Shown in pieces: positions 33,998 through 44,664 of a DNA stretch of 64,000 nt (its first letter is position 1; each line of letters begins with the position of its first letter). The DNA lies in NCBI GenBank assembly GCA_021234155.1, contig JAJEKV010000011.1, positions 12,315,255-12,379,254 on the forward strand. Reading direction: 5' to 3'. The stretch is from Isoetes taiwanensis (taxonomy: Eukaryota; Streptophyta; Lycopodiopsida; Isoetales; Isoetaceae). The position numbers were made by a program, and so were the translations under genes. The notes beneath the pieces are model-generated. The model saw only the letters and a list, made by a program, of their open reading frames with translations, ran no database searches and had not been told where the DNA came from.

Positions 33998-36146
33998 CTC
34001 GGATATGGGCAAATGCTGGGCAGATCTAGAGGGCATGACATTCATCCTCAATGGCGCCCCGGTGGCAACACTGGCAAAGCCTTTGCTCTCGTGCTTCCCG
34101 AGCCCAACGCCATGTTTCAATGCGGAGGCGATGTGCACCCGTGCGAATGGAAGCTATAAGTCTGCGCTTCTTCATGGGCAGCTGGGTGCACAAGTACTGG
34201 TGTGGGCCTCTTGTGAGTCTAGGATTGACTTGTTGCTGATAGTATGCCAGCTTAACGTGCGTCAGAACATCTGCATCCTAGAGCTTGCGAAGGACAGTAG
34301 CATCTAGGTACAGCTTAAGTGCCTTGCGATCTTTCTTTGTCCTGACCTGGACGCATCTGTTTGCCTGCACACCCCAGCGTGAGAACCACTAAGCTTGCTT
34401 GTCTTTCCAGCAGGATTTCAGGCATTGGGGACCCATCACCATGGCCAAAGCAAGGTGGGGCAAGCGTGTATCAGCCATAGTGACCACCTTTTGGAAGTAA
34501 ACGATATGGCGTTCCAATGCAGCCCGTTGAAGGGGTAGAAAGCCTGTCTCCTGGAGTAGGATCTGGTATGGAACTGTGGACTTCACCCCCAGGGCCCGTG
34601 CCAAGAAGGCCTTCTGCACCTGCTCGAGGTCATTCCAGGTGTTGAGGGATATCACCGGACCCCACACTTCTGCCCCATACAAAAGGACCGGCTCGACCAA
34701 GGCCCGAAACAAGTGTGACTGGTGGCCCCAGGCATATAACTCTGCCTTGTGGCTGTTGTTCTGCATGGCAGTGCTTTCCAACCTGCCGTGACCCGCAACT
34801 TGATGGCAGCATCCCAATGGGTGGTAGTTGAGAACTCGATCCCCAAGTACTTGTAGGTCAGAGCCACCTCTACCTCTTGTCCTTGGTAAGTGAATGAGGG
34901 AAGCCTTGGCTGATGGGATGATGCAACTAGCAGCACCCTAGTTTTGGCCAAGTTAACTCGCATGCCAGTGAATTGGCAAAAAGTGTCAAAAGCATCCAGG
35001 TGACGTTGCCTCTGGAGTATAGGCCAGGAGGCTGACATCGTCAGCATATATGAGTTGTCGGATTGTGTGATGCATGAGATGTGCGCCCGCACCTCCATGC
35101 TTAGAGAGCCAATCTTCCAGTTGATCAATGTATAGGTTAAAGAGTGTGGGGGAGAGGGGGCAACCCTGACGCACTCCAATGCTACTGATTACCGGCTGTG
35201 CTGACGATGTGATACGGCCTGAGCATGCCACGTATAGCCTATATACTGCATTCTGCAAGTCAAGGGGAGTCCCCAGCTGCCGCAATCTGTCCCATAGCTT
35301 GTCGCGGGCCCCTGTGTCAAAAGCTTTTGCAAAATCCACGAAACAACAGTACAGGTTCTGCCGGCGATTCCTGCTATCCTCAATCAATGTGCGCAGAGTG
35401 AAGATATGATCAATGGTGGAGTGGCTGGGCCGAAAACCTGCCTGTGTAAGAGCTCGCACATCCGTTTCCTCTGCCCATATTGTCAGCCGCTGCTCAAGGA
35501 TGCCAGCCAATAGTTTTGCAAAGAGAGAGCTGACCATAATAGTACGGTACTTGGCCGGGCATTGAGGGTCCCCTGCTTTGTATATGGGCACAACTCTACT
35601 AGTGGTCCATTGCGGAGGGAAGCCTTCTCGCAATGCTTTATTGAACAATGCCGTGAGGACAGGCACCAGTGGAGGCCCAGCCCATTTCAGAAGTTCTGCC
35701 TGCATGCCATCTAAATCTGATGCCTTCCCATTAGCTAGACGTTGTAGGCCCATGATGACATCCCCCTCTGTGATAACCAGAGCCACGCCTATCTGTGGAG
35801 GGACTGGTGTCCGGCCCCCGAGCGGGTCGTAAAGCTGTTGCAAGTACTGTACCCATTGCTCCGAGGTAATGTTCCCTGTGGGCTGTGCAGGCTTGCTCAA
35901 GACCCTTCTCCATAATGTCCTGGGGTGCCAATCCAGGAGACCAAACATCTGTTGCTGATGCTCTGCGAGGTATCTGGCCTTCTTGTTCTTGAGAAAAGAG
36001 CGGTATTGACTGACGGCCTGTGGGCGGGAGGTGGGATCAGTGACTTGTCGGAGTGTGCGTTTGAGCTCCCGACACTCATCATCAAACCATCTGTTGCAGG
36101 GGGAAGGTGGTAGTGCCCGAGGTTCGCCGTGAGCAGCCTCTCCCAA
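33998..36146 (-). pseudogene. LINE copy 1 ORF2, reverse transcriptase and C-terminal zinc-knuckle-like region
   Basis: The 36146-34986 frame carries the RT blocks: VVPIYKAGDPQCPAKYRTIM, QAGFRPSHSTIDHIFTLRTL, CCFVDFAKAFD (catalytic Asp), GVRQGCPLSPTLFNLYIDQL and IRQLIYADDVSLL (catalytic ADD). A frameshift near 35000 moves the thumb-like continuation (FCQFTGMRVNLAKTRVL...YKYLGIEF) to another frame (35179-34652). A second shift near 34750 leads to SHLFRALVEPVLLYGAEVWG and NDLEQVQKAFLARALGV (34817-34389). Near 34075 a degenerate CxxC...EDECHAL..C motif marks the usual LINE C-terminus. The RT resembles RT proteins of non-canonical LINEs more than the standard plant L1 pattern (GxxQGDPLSPxLF). The copy is dead. 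Confidence 0.88.
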
Positions 36147-36179
36147 AGCATCTTTCAGCAGCTGTCAGAAGCAGGTGAG

Positions 36180-36184
36180 TCAGC
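36180..36184. repeat. Target site duplication TCAGC, left side of gypsy element
   Basis: TCAGC directly precedes the 5' TG of the left LTR, and the same TCAGC directly follows the CA end of the right LTR at 47123-47127. Removing the element and one copy restores a continuous LINE sequence. Confidence 0.92.
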
Positions 36185-38655
36185 TGTTGCCCATTTTTGG
36201 CAACATGGACCAGCATCTATGTTTCAAAACCTTTGTTCCATTTACATTTCCTTTAAGGAAAAGTTCTAGGCTATTGTGATCCCATCAGAGTTTGGAAGAC
36301 ATTTGACCAAGATTGGAAGACATTGGGGATCTCCTATTATGGCCTAGTCTTTTCCTTGAGGTAAAACACCTTTCTAGACACATTCCTATTAGCTTAACAT
36401 TTTCCTTTGATTTGAAGACCAGGCAAAGGCTATAGCAAGTTTATCAAGGAGGCACAAGACATTTTACCAAAGCTCAAAACCTTATGAGGCTTGCTTGAGA
36501 AGTTTGAAGTCACACACATGAGGATGCTACCCTAGAAGTGAAATTTGCTCTTATTCTAGCCTTGAAGTTTGGAAGACCCTTATAGAAGTTTGGAAGACCT
36601 TAGGCTTTGAGCAAATCTATCTTCACTAGGAGGTATGAATTGAGCCCTAGAAACAATTTGAGATAAGATCAAGTGCTACAGAGGTACCCATCTCTTCTTC
36701 ATCCCATTCATCTTACATCCCCCTTTCTATATCCCAAGAGCCTTCAAAACTTTTCCTTCACCATTGTTTCCACTTTTGAGACCTTTTCTCATCATTCTAC
36801 TACTTATCTTTTATGAATCCCACCTTCATTTGAGAATTGTCCCCTAGTGATCTTGAAAACCTTCAAAGGCAAGAAGGCTTCTTTCTCATTCTCATTTCAT
36901 CTTCCTAAACCCGAGTATAGCCTATTTACACCCTTTTCCCATCTTTTCCTATGACTTTTTCACCATCCTTATGTTCCAATATTCATTGACCATGGGTCAA
37001 AAGGGACCAAAAATTCAAACGTCTTAGTTTGACCTAAAAACCCTCTAGATGGAAAGCTTGGAAAAAAAAGAGCTGACTTGGTCTTTTAAAATTCAAAAAA
37101 AACCTTTGGAAAGACCTTCAAAATTGGATTCTTGGGATGCGTGCCAAAAAATAAAAAAACCTATTCTAGCCTATCTACCCTATCTATTTCTGCATAGTTC
37201 CAGGTCACCTCCCCCCCCTTTTTTTCCACGTGGCAGCAGGGCGTGGGGGCCAGACACGGGCTGGGTGTCCCCTCTGCGTGGCACGCAAATTTAATAGTGG
37301 GTTTGCATTTTTCCTTATATACCTTAGCCTCCAGAACCACTTCGGCCTGTGGGATATATCACCCTTAAGAATTTTCGATGAACCCTAAGAAATAGGGGAA
37401 CCTCGCTAAATCCGCCAATTGCACCTAAACTTGATTGAATCCCGCCAATTTCATGCTCCAAATTAGCTCCTAAACCTTTTCGAAACCATGGGGATCCTTT
37501 GTGGCATTTGATTCGATGGAAATTGCTCAATTTGGGCCTCAAATCACTCAACCGAAGCTAGCTTTTGGGAAGAAACGGTTCTAAAACCAAAGATCACGGA
37601 CCAAATCGACCGCCCCTCGAGATATATACCTGCGTGATTTTGGCGCATTGAATTTTTGATATCCTTTTGCTCTGCTCCGCCAGATTCCAGCTCCATTTCG
37701 CTTCGAGATTGAAGTCCCCGTTCGTTGTGACTGCTCAAAGATCGAAGCACCTCGCTTGCAAACTTAAATAATCACTCCATATTACTTCATTGGTATTTTT
37801 TTTGAAGCTCTCTCGAAAGGCTCAAAGCGGTCTTGAATTTTCTCTCAAGCATTATTATTTTCAAAACTTTGGTAATACCACTGTTGACATAGTCATACCT
37901 TCAGATCACATTGCTATAATGCATAGTCTTTGCCTGAAAAATCATTGTCATCATTGTACATCATTTTTTTGTAGTTCTGCATTGCCCTTTTAAAAAGCAA
38001 AAAAAAAAAAACCAAAAACAAGACCAAAAATATTTACTCGAAATTATATCTTCTTCGTGTAGTTGTATCTCATCCTTATAGAAATCCTAGACACCTATAC
38101 ATTCGGAGAAAACATATAAAAAGATTTCTTTTCATAACTGTTACAGAGTTTGTTCTTTTCTTGAGGTTTTGTTTACTTACAGAAAAATTAAAACATCCTT
38201 TTGCTATTCAAACCTTTTTGCACGTGATCTAGAGGCTATTTTGAAGTTGCACACGGATCCCAACCCAAAATTCCCCATCAAACTCCATCCGCAAAATTTG
38301 GCTCTGTTTTGGCACTGGCCAACTTTTTGACCTGCCTTTGACCTCGATTTTCTTGACCTTCCCTTATTCAAACCAAGTCAAGTCTTCTCCACCATTTTCC
38401 TCTGCTTGTTGACCACTGATAACACCAATCAGATCTTCAAAATCTCTCAAGGTGTGTCTCGCAAGTTCGGTTTTGCTCGACAGTTTTTTTTGGTTTTAAG
38501 GGGACTCTAGTGATTTTGAAAAAACTAGCACTTAAAAAATGAATTTTCTGGTTTCATATGACAAGGATTGATCACCCTAAGTGATCTGGAGGTTCTAACC
38601 ACTTTGTTTAAGATTCCTTTGAGGTTAGGCTAAAATTCCAGGTTTTAGGCTAACA
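36185..38655 (+). repeat. Left (5') LTR
   Basis: 2471 bp, TG...CA ends. A TATA-like CTTATATACC near 37313-37322 follows the shared GTGGCACGCAAATTTAATAG and is the best promoter candidate. A run of A residues near 37999 and a small pyrimidine tract are also shared with the right LTR. Confidence 0.92.
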
Positions 38656-38658
38656 TTT

Positions 38659-38676
38659 TGGAGGTTCTACCGAGAT
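38659..38676 (+). promoter_or_regulatory. Primer binding site
   Basis: Three bases after the left LTR the sequence reads TGGAGGTTCTACCGAGAT. The leading TGG complements the CCA end of a tRNA, as in LTR elements generally. I could not assign the tRNA species. Confidence 0.6.
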
Positions 38677-38698
38677 TTTCACCTGGGAGTTGAACTCC

Positions 38699-40041
38699 AT
38701 GGCACCAAGAAAGACTGCTGAGCCTTCTGAGCAACCTGAGGTAGCAGGTCAACCAGAGTTAGTAGGGGTAAGCATGAAAGTGGCTACCGGTTCCACGTTA
38801 GAAATATTACAAATGTTTACGCTTTGCCTTTTCCTCCACAAGCCCCTTACCAATTTGAGCTCACTATACCTTCCTTCCCCTTGTTATGATTCTTCCATGA
38901 ATGCTAACCATTTCTGAAGAATTTTGAAGAATATTATGAGGAGCATGGAAAGAAGAAAGGTACCGGTTTGCCGAAGTTTATCAAATGCATGAAAGGTGAC
39001 GAGGCCGGATCCCGGTTGGATTTCGAATCGTCAATAGGTACTAAGTGGGATGAATTGGAACAAAAGTTTACATCAAGGTTTGGTAAGACTACCTCACCCC
39101 GGATCTTGTCTTTGAGCTCAATTCCTTTTCTATTAAATCTGGTGAAAGTGTGAAACAAATGTGGAAAGATTTAACTCTTACTTGCTTGGTTTGTAATAGG
39201 AACCATGTTTCCCACCCAACTTTGCATCCGGTTGCTTCCTTTATCGAGGTCCGATGTCCGGGCCTAAGATTTATAGAAAGTTATTAAAACTTCAAAAGTT
39301 TGGTGAGCTAGATTCAATCCATAAGACATTTGTAAAGGCTGTGTAGATTTAGTAGAAATGCTAAGCTATCTGCCTGATGATGAAATCGAGATCCATTCTA
39401 CCCTCCTCATCATGATCTTCGAGCACGAGTCACACTATGCTAATGCTGCCCTGTGTGTATGCGCCTCGGAAGGAAAAAAAAGCCAAAAGTCAAGAGCTAG
39501 ACCCTCGGGTTTCAAAATGAAATCTGAGATAAGTAAGGTATCTGAAGCTCTCTTAGAAGTTACCAAACAACTCATGGAGTTAAAAATAGTAATAATGCCC
39601 CTTCTTCTAGCTCTGCCCATACACGATGCACAAACCGTGGGTAAACCCTATCATAGAGCTGAAAATTGCTTTGCAAGATCCAGTCCTAAATGCCACAAAA
39701 GGGGCCATTTTGGTAGAGAATGTCCTGTTTGTTCTTTTTGCAAAGAGATAGGTCATGAAGAGAAGTTCTGCAGTGTCAAGAATTACCTTGCAAAGCAAGA
39801 AAAAGGCAAACAGGTGTCCAATATTAGTTTTATTGAGGCTTGTGCAGAAGAACAAGAAGAACAAGATGTTATGGTTGTGCAAACACGTGCTAGGCTCCAT
39901 TCAGGTACATCTGCAAGTTCTGTCCCACCAAGTGTAGCTCCTAAGGTAACATTTCAGCCAAATCCTCAGGATATAGCTCCTCCCCCGCTCAAAGGTATAA
40001 ACAGAAAGATTCTGAGCTTGATGAATTTGATTTGCTTATGA
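38699..40041 (+). pseudogene. Gag region of the gypsy element, broken
   Basis: Starts at ATG 38699 (MAPRKTAEPSEQ...). After a stop near 38917 the capsid-like part continues in other frames: PKFIKCMKGDEA, then KWDELEQKFTSRF, then SGESVKQMWKDLTLTC. The 39358-40041 frame holds the nucleocapsid part. It includes CHKRGHFGRECP (a knuckle whose first Cys pair is disturbed) and a second CSFCKEIGHEEKFC knuckle, intact CxxCxxxGHxxxxC. At least two frameshifts or stops separate the blocks. The role would be to package element RNA in virus-like particles. Confidence 0.82.
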
Positions 40042-40244
40042 AAAACTCCAAGGTTACTGTAGACTTACTAACTTTATTGAGGATTGCACCATCATACAGG
40101 GAAAAGCTTATCAAAAATACCCAAAATGTTGAAGAAATTGCTGAAGAAACTTGCAATAACATCTCTCAGAAGCCTTACACGAGCACAATCAAGATCCGTG
40201 TGCTTTTATTTGTAGTGCTACTATAGGGACCTCCCATTTAGATA

Positions 40245-40450
40245 AGGTTTTCTTTGGATGGAGGTTCTTCCCTAAATGTCATGCCTTATCATGTTATGAA
40301 AACATTGAATCTCAAAGTAGAAGACAACACTTCTATTGTTCTAAAATCCTTTTCCAATGCTAAGGTAGTACCAAAGGGAGTAGTGAGAAATGTGTCTGCA
40401 TTGTCTGGGGGGAATCATTGTCTTAGCTACATTTGTGGTTGTTGATTTTG
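40245..40450 (+). pseudogene. Aspartic protease remnant of the gypsy element
   Basis: LDGGSSLNVMPYHVMKTLNL resembles the active-site region of plant Ty3/gypsy proteases, where a D-G-(G/S)-S/A-S motif carries the catalytic Asp. It continues to VVPKGVVRNVS, after which the frame breaks. Upstream and downstream of it the pol frame is interrupted. Confidence 0.7.
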
Positions 40451-40734
40451 AGAATGTTAACCATGCTAACATCTATGATTTATTATTGGGAAGAAGGTGG
40501 ATGAAAACAAAGAGATGCTAGGCCTATATGGTCTCGAAGGCATTTGCACTATTTCAAATGGAACAACTTCCATTAAACGGTAAACAAGACCCGACCCTTA
40601 CGCTAACATTGGATTCATAGATGTGGATATTTTGCAGGAAAAAGAGTTAGGAGTCTACAGTTTAGGTCTGGATGTTGATATGAATGCAGAAGTTATCAAC
40701 TTTGCTCATGTAGAGTTCCCTGTTCCAAACGAAA

Positions 40735-41110
40735 ACAAGGCCTACCTTTGGTTTGATGGAGGTATGTCTAAAAAATTAGGGATTGCTTCTTCTGGCTGCT
40801 ATTCAAGGATGCAGATCTTAAGCTGATGACTAAGATAGGGAGAATTCATCCTAATATTTCTTCTAATGCAGCAGAGTATAGGGCCCTCATTGCAGGCCTA
40901 TAGGAAGCAAGATTCATGAATATTTCCCATATTGTTATCTATGGAGACTCACAACTTGTTTGCAAACAGATTTTGGGGGAATACCAAACAAAACATCAAG
41001 ATATGGAGGATCTGAACACACAAGCTCAAGAATTGCTAACTTTTTTTGATCATTGGGAAATTTATCATATTCCAAGGTCTAAAAACTTTGAGGCTGATTC
41101 TTTGTGCAGG
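40735..41110 (+). pseudogene. RNase H domain placed upstream of the reverse transcriptase
   Basis: AYLWFDGGMSKKLGIASSG, a frame break, then NAAEYRALIAGL, then IVIYGDSQLVCKQILGEY and finally HIPRSKNFEADSL. All four acidic residues expected for RNase HI (D in FDGG, E in AEYRAL, D in GDSQLV, D in EADSL) are legible. The sequence is of the type called archaeal-like or additional RNase H in plant Tat-lineage elements. In well-known Tat elements such as RIRE2 and Ogre, as I know them, it lies after the RT-RNase H block; here it precedes RT. The domain is broken by an in-frame stop near 40900. Confidence 0.8.
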
Positions 41111-41319
41111 AAAACACTCTTAGAGCATCTCTCTGAGGGAGCTATCAAGGAAGATGTCCTAGATGAAGATGAACTCTCTCAGTTCCATCCTATCTTGACC
41201 ATCAACCTGGCACAAGAAGAATCACACCAAGAACTTGAAGTGCACAAGGGAGGTATGTCCAGGACTTTGCAAATGGGAGATTTATATGATGAAGATTGCA
41301 AAGGTAAAATGATTAAGTA

Positions 41320-42060
41320 CTTTGAAGATTGGGTGGATGTTTTTGCATGGGAATATTCAGAATTGAAAGGGGTTGATAGGAGCATTTGTGAGTTTGAGAT
41401 AAAAGTTCGCGGAAGATACTAAACCTGTCATGCGAGATTGAGAAGAATTAATTCCTCACTTTTAGATCTTATCAAGCGGAATTATTCAAAATGCGTGAGT
41501 CGGGTTTGATAGTTGACATTGTGAACCCCTCTTGGGTTTCTTGTATTGTCCCAGTTCTAAAAAGAATGGTTCTCTAAGAATATGTGTGGATTATAGAGAT
41601 CTAAATAAAGCTACTCAAGTTAAAGATTGTTACCCTTTGCCTTTTTGGAAGAAATCCTTTATCAAATTGGGTGGCAAGTCTATGTACTCATTTTTGGATG
41701 GTTTCTCTGGTTTTAATCAGATTAGCATCAAAAGGAAGATCAGCCAAAGACATCCTTCATTACCCCATGGGGAACTTATGCAATGAAAAGGATGCCTTTT
41801 GGCTTAATGAATGCCCCTGCCACATTTCAGAGAGCTATGGATACTGTCTTTGCAAACATGACTCCTGAGCAATTCAGAGTTTATCTTGATGATTTATGCT
41901 TGGGTACTGATACAAGTGATCATATTTCAGAGCTAACAAGGATATTTACATTGTGCAGACAAACTGGAGTTAATCTAAACCCAAAGAAGTGCATCTTTTT
42001 GGCATCCAAAGGCCAGCTCTTAGGCCATGAGGTTTTACGCTAAAGGCCTTCAAGTAGCTG
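41320..42060 (+). pseudogene. Reverse transcriptase of the gypsy element
   Basis: Begins with the DVFAWEYSELKGVD motif that precedes RT in plant Ty3 elements. It continues with SLRICVDYRDLNKAT, YSFLDGFSGFNQI (catalytic Asp), MKRMPFGLMNAPATFQRAMD and FRVYLDDLCLG (catalytic DD), then LNPKKCIFLASKGQLLG. Frame changes occur near 41420, 41560 and 41780, and a frameshift near 42030 leads into the connection segment. The family call is firm; the enzyme is dead. Confidence 0.88.
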
Positions 42061-42640
42061 AAGAGAAGATCATAGCTTTAAAAAAGCTTCAAACACCCAG
42101 GACAATTAAAGAAGTCAAGGGATTTATGGGAATGACCTCTTTCTTAAGAGTGTATGTGCCTAATTTCTCTCACCTTATTAGTCCTATCTCTAAGTTGACT
42201 AGAGTAGGCCAAGTTAGTAAAAGAGAAAGTAAATATAGGCCTGTTGTTTGGACTGATGAGTGTGAAAAAGCTTTTTTGCAGATCATAGAGGCTATTTGCC
42301 ATTCTACACTTTTAAAAACTCCAGACCTTTCATTACCATTTAAAGTTTACATAACTATCACTAAAAAGGCTCTTTGGAATTGCCATTTTGCGGGATAGAC
42401 ACCCTATTGCTTTTGCAAGCAAACAATGGTCTCAAACCTCAAGAGAAGTATGCTAAGATAGAAAGGAGTGCTGCTTCTCTCATCTTTTTGATCGAGAGAC
42501 ATGGTCATCTTTTACAAAAAATCCCAAGCCACTATCTACATGCAAAGAACCCCCATGCCTTTTTGTATGGTAAGAAATTAGAAAAACCTAAGCTTCATAG
42601 GTGGGCTTGTAGGCTTCAGGTCTTATGATTTAAAGGTAAA
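42060..42640 (+). pseudogene. Canonical gypsy RNase H, degenerate
   Basis: Follows RT in the usual position. FMGMTSFLRVYVPNFSHLIS and WTDECEKAFLQI are the connection. The RNase H motif HPIAFASKQWSQTSRE is legible only in a second frame near 42400, followed by KYAKIERSAASLIFLIERHG. A Trp-rich end (LHRWACRLQV) precedes the integrase spacer. At least two frameshifts. Confidence 0.75.
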
Positions 42641-42859
42641 GGTTATTCATGTATTGAACAACCCGAGTTTATACTTGCCTGCTTTGCCTACTTTGAACAT
42701 GAGGAGTTGATACAAGAAGAAGAAATGACTAACCTTGTTGTAAATGAGCGGGGACTTGTTAACTATACCAGCTCAAGGTTGGCAACAACCTATTAGGAGG
42801 TTCCTTCAAGATCGGGGAGATACCTTCTAAATTTTCAAAAGCCAAGCTTACAAGTTTAA

Positions 42860-44066
42860 GTTAAAATGTTTGACTTACTCATTGGTTGGTGACATCTTGT
42901 GCAAGGTAAATAGGGATGGTGTACTCTTAAGATGTGTTGATGAAGATGAAGCTGCCACAGTACTTCTTTGAAATCACAAAGGTGTTTGTGGTGGTCATTT
43001 TGCAGCGAGACACAATAACCGCCAAGAAAATATTGAGGTCCGGTTATTTCTGGCCTCATTTATTTAAAGATTGTTATGATATTATAAAGACTTGTCATCA
43101 ATGCCGATCTTTGGCAAAAGAATCTTGCATCCTGCTCCTCTTCTTAGGAATTGTCTCCCCGGTCCATTTCAAGTTTGGGGATTGGACTATGTTGGCCCTA
43201 TCAATCCCCATCCTCAGCTTCGATGAATACATTGTTGTGGCTACAGATCTGTTCACTAAGTGGTCGGCAGCGGCACCTTTAAGGAAAGCAAATGCCCATA
43301 CTCTTTGCTAGATTTTTGCATGAGAATATTTGCTCTAGGTTTGGCATTCCTTTTAAAATTTTGACTGATAGAGGCTCCACTTTTATTAATGAAGTTATTA
43401 ATTTCCTTGTTTCAAGCCTCAAGATCAAGCATGTGAAAAGCTCACCCTATTATCCTCAAGGAAATGGCCAAGTCGAGTCTACTAACAAAGTGCTTAAGAG
43501 TATTTTGCAGAAAATAGTTTGCCAAAACCAAAGGGATTGGCACTTGAAATTATATGATGCTCTTTGGGCTCATAGAATTACTTCTAAAGCAGACTACTAA
43601 TGCCTCACCTTTCAGTTTAGTATATGGAGTAGAGGTCGTTATTCCAAATGAGTTAGAAATACCTTCTTTAAGGATGGCACTCAAGCTTGAGTTGGAGTTT
43701 TCGAAGCCTTGAAGCACAGGTATGAAGTTCTGTTAAAATTAGATGAGGAAAGGTTTGTTGCGAGAATTACAACTTGTTTGAAGAAGGCTAAGAGTGCAAA
43801 GCTTTCAAGGTCGCTCACAAACCTACAAGACAAGTTTGCACCTATGGAATTAGTTTTAAAGTGGAATGTCTTTGCAGATGAAGGGAAGCTTTCAAAGTTT
43901 GAAAATCCACAGGAGGGTCCCTATCAGATTTTAGGAGATGCTGGCTGCTCATCTTATAGGTTGGCAGATCTTAGTACAGGATTAGAGCTGCCAAATCCCA
44001 TTAATATTCAACACCTCAAAAGATATTGGCCTCAGCATGCCTGCTTGAGCCTCTTCACTTCTATAT
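42860..44066 (+). pseudogene. Integrase of the gypsy element
   Basis: An H-H-C-C zinc-binding region is visible in pieces: HKGVCGGHFAARH, then SGYFWPHLFKDCYDIIKTCHQC. The catalytic core follows: GDWTM, YIVVATDLFTKWSAAAPLRK (first Asp), PFKILTDRGSTFINEV (second Asp), then YYPQGNGQVESTNKVLKS (Glu), so the D-D-35-E pattern is preserved. The C-terminal part, from about 43730, ends EGPYQILGDAGCSSYRLADL and INIQHLKRYWP, the usual GPFxV...NxxxLKxYxP-like tail. No chromodomain is seen. Frameshifts near 43030, 43300 and 43600. Confidence 0.85.
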
Positions 44067-44068
44067 AA

Positions 44069-44664
44069 GCATTTGTTCTAGCTTAGAATAGTTTAGTCTA
44101 TAATTTCAAAGCTGAGGTTTTAATATTTCTTTTGATTAGCATATTTCCTTTGAGGTTTAATATTGTGTCTTTTACGCTTAGGCTGCAGAATGTGACCACA
44201 AGGGATGAAGACTTTGATTATTACCTATTAATGAGTTCTATGTTGTCATGACAGGACCATTTGTTAAAACATTTCATCTGTTTTCTAAAGCTGGCCTATT
44301 CTTCATAAGACCTTGCTTCTCCATTGGAGTTCTAGAGTGCTATCCATATATCATTTTCCACATCTTACTTGGCACTCATGCTAACCTTGATTTACTGTCA
44401 TATGCAGGTTCATTCTTTTCTCCTCCATTTTCATCTGCCTATAAGTTGCCTTACATTCCATTTCAACCTTCTATCCTTTTGTTTTCACTCCCTACAATGC
44501 TCTGCACCACATTTCCACCATAGCAGAGTTCATCTCACACTCATACCACTCACTTCATTGCTCTACATCATTCTCACACCGCACCAAGTGTTTGAAGATC
44601 CTCGGTCTAAGTTTACATCTGTTGGGGGTTTGAGGGGACCAGCCCATTCTTTCCTTTGAGGAGA
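44069..44664 (+). other. Non-coding region between integrase and 3' LTR
   Basis: No conserved third reading frame is visible; short hydrophobic open frames (44248-44523) look like pyrimidine-rich noise. A purine-rich stretch TTGGGGGTTTGAGGGGACC (~44622) and GAGGAGA just before the LTR (44658-44664) are candidates for the polypurine tract. Confidence 0.55.

Larger units (their letters stand above)
33656..36184 (-). mobile_element. LINE copy 1, 3' half (RT, C-terminus, 3' UTR)
   Basis: The element runs on the minus strand. Its 3' end is GGTCCCATAGGCCAATTGGC... followed by the pentanucleotide tail. The 3' UTR and ends match 50712-50870 and 53590-53772. The 5' half lies at 47123-49830; a gypsy element has split the two at 36184/47123. 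Confidence 0.9.

Noticed and set aside
44248-44659. A third gene (envelope-like) before the 3' LTR
   Set aside because: The frames are hydrophobic only because of pyrimidine-rich DNA; no signal peptide plus anchor arrangement and no similarity I can name.
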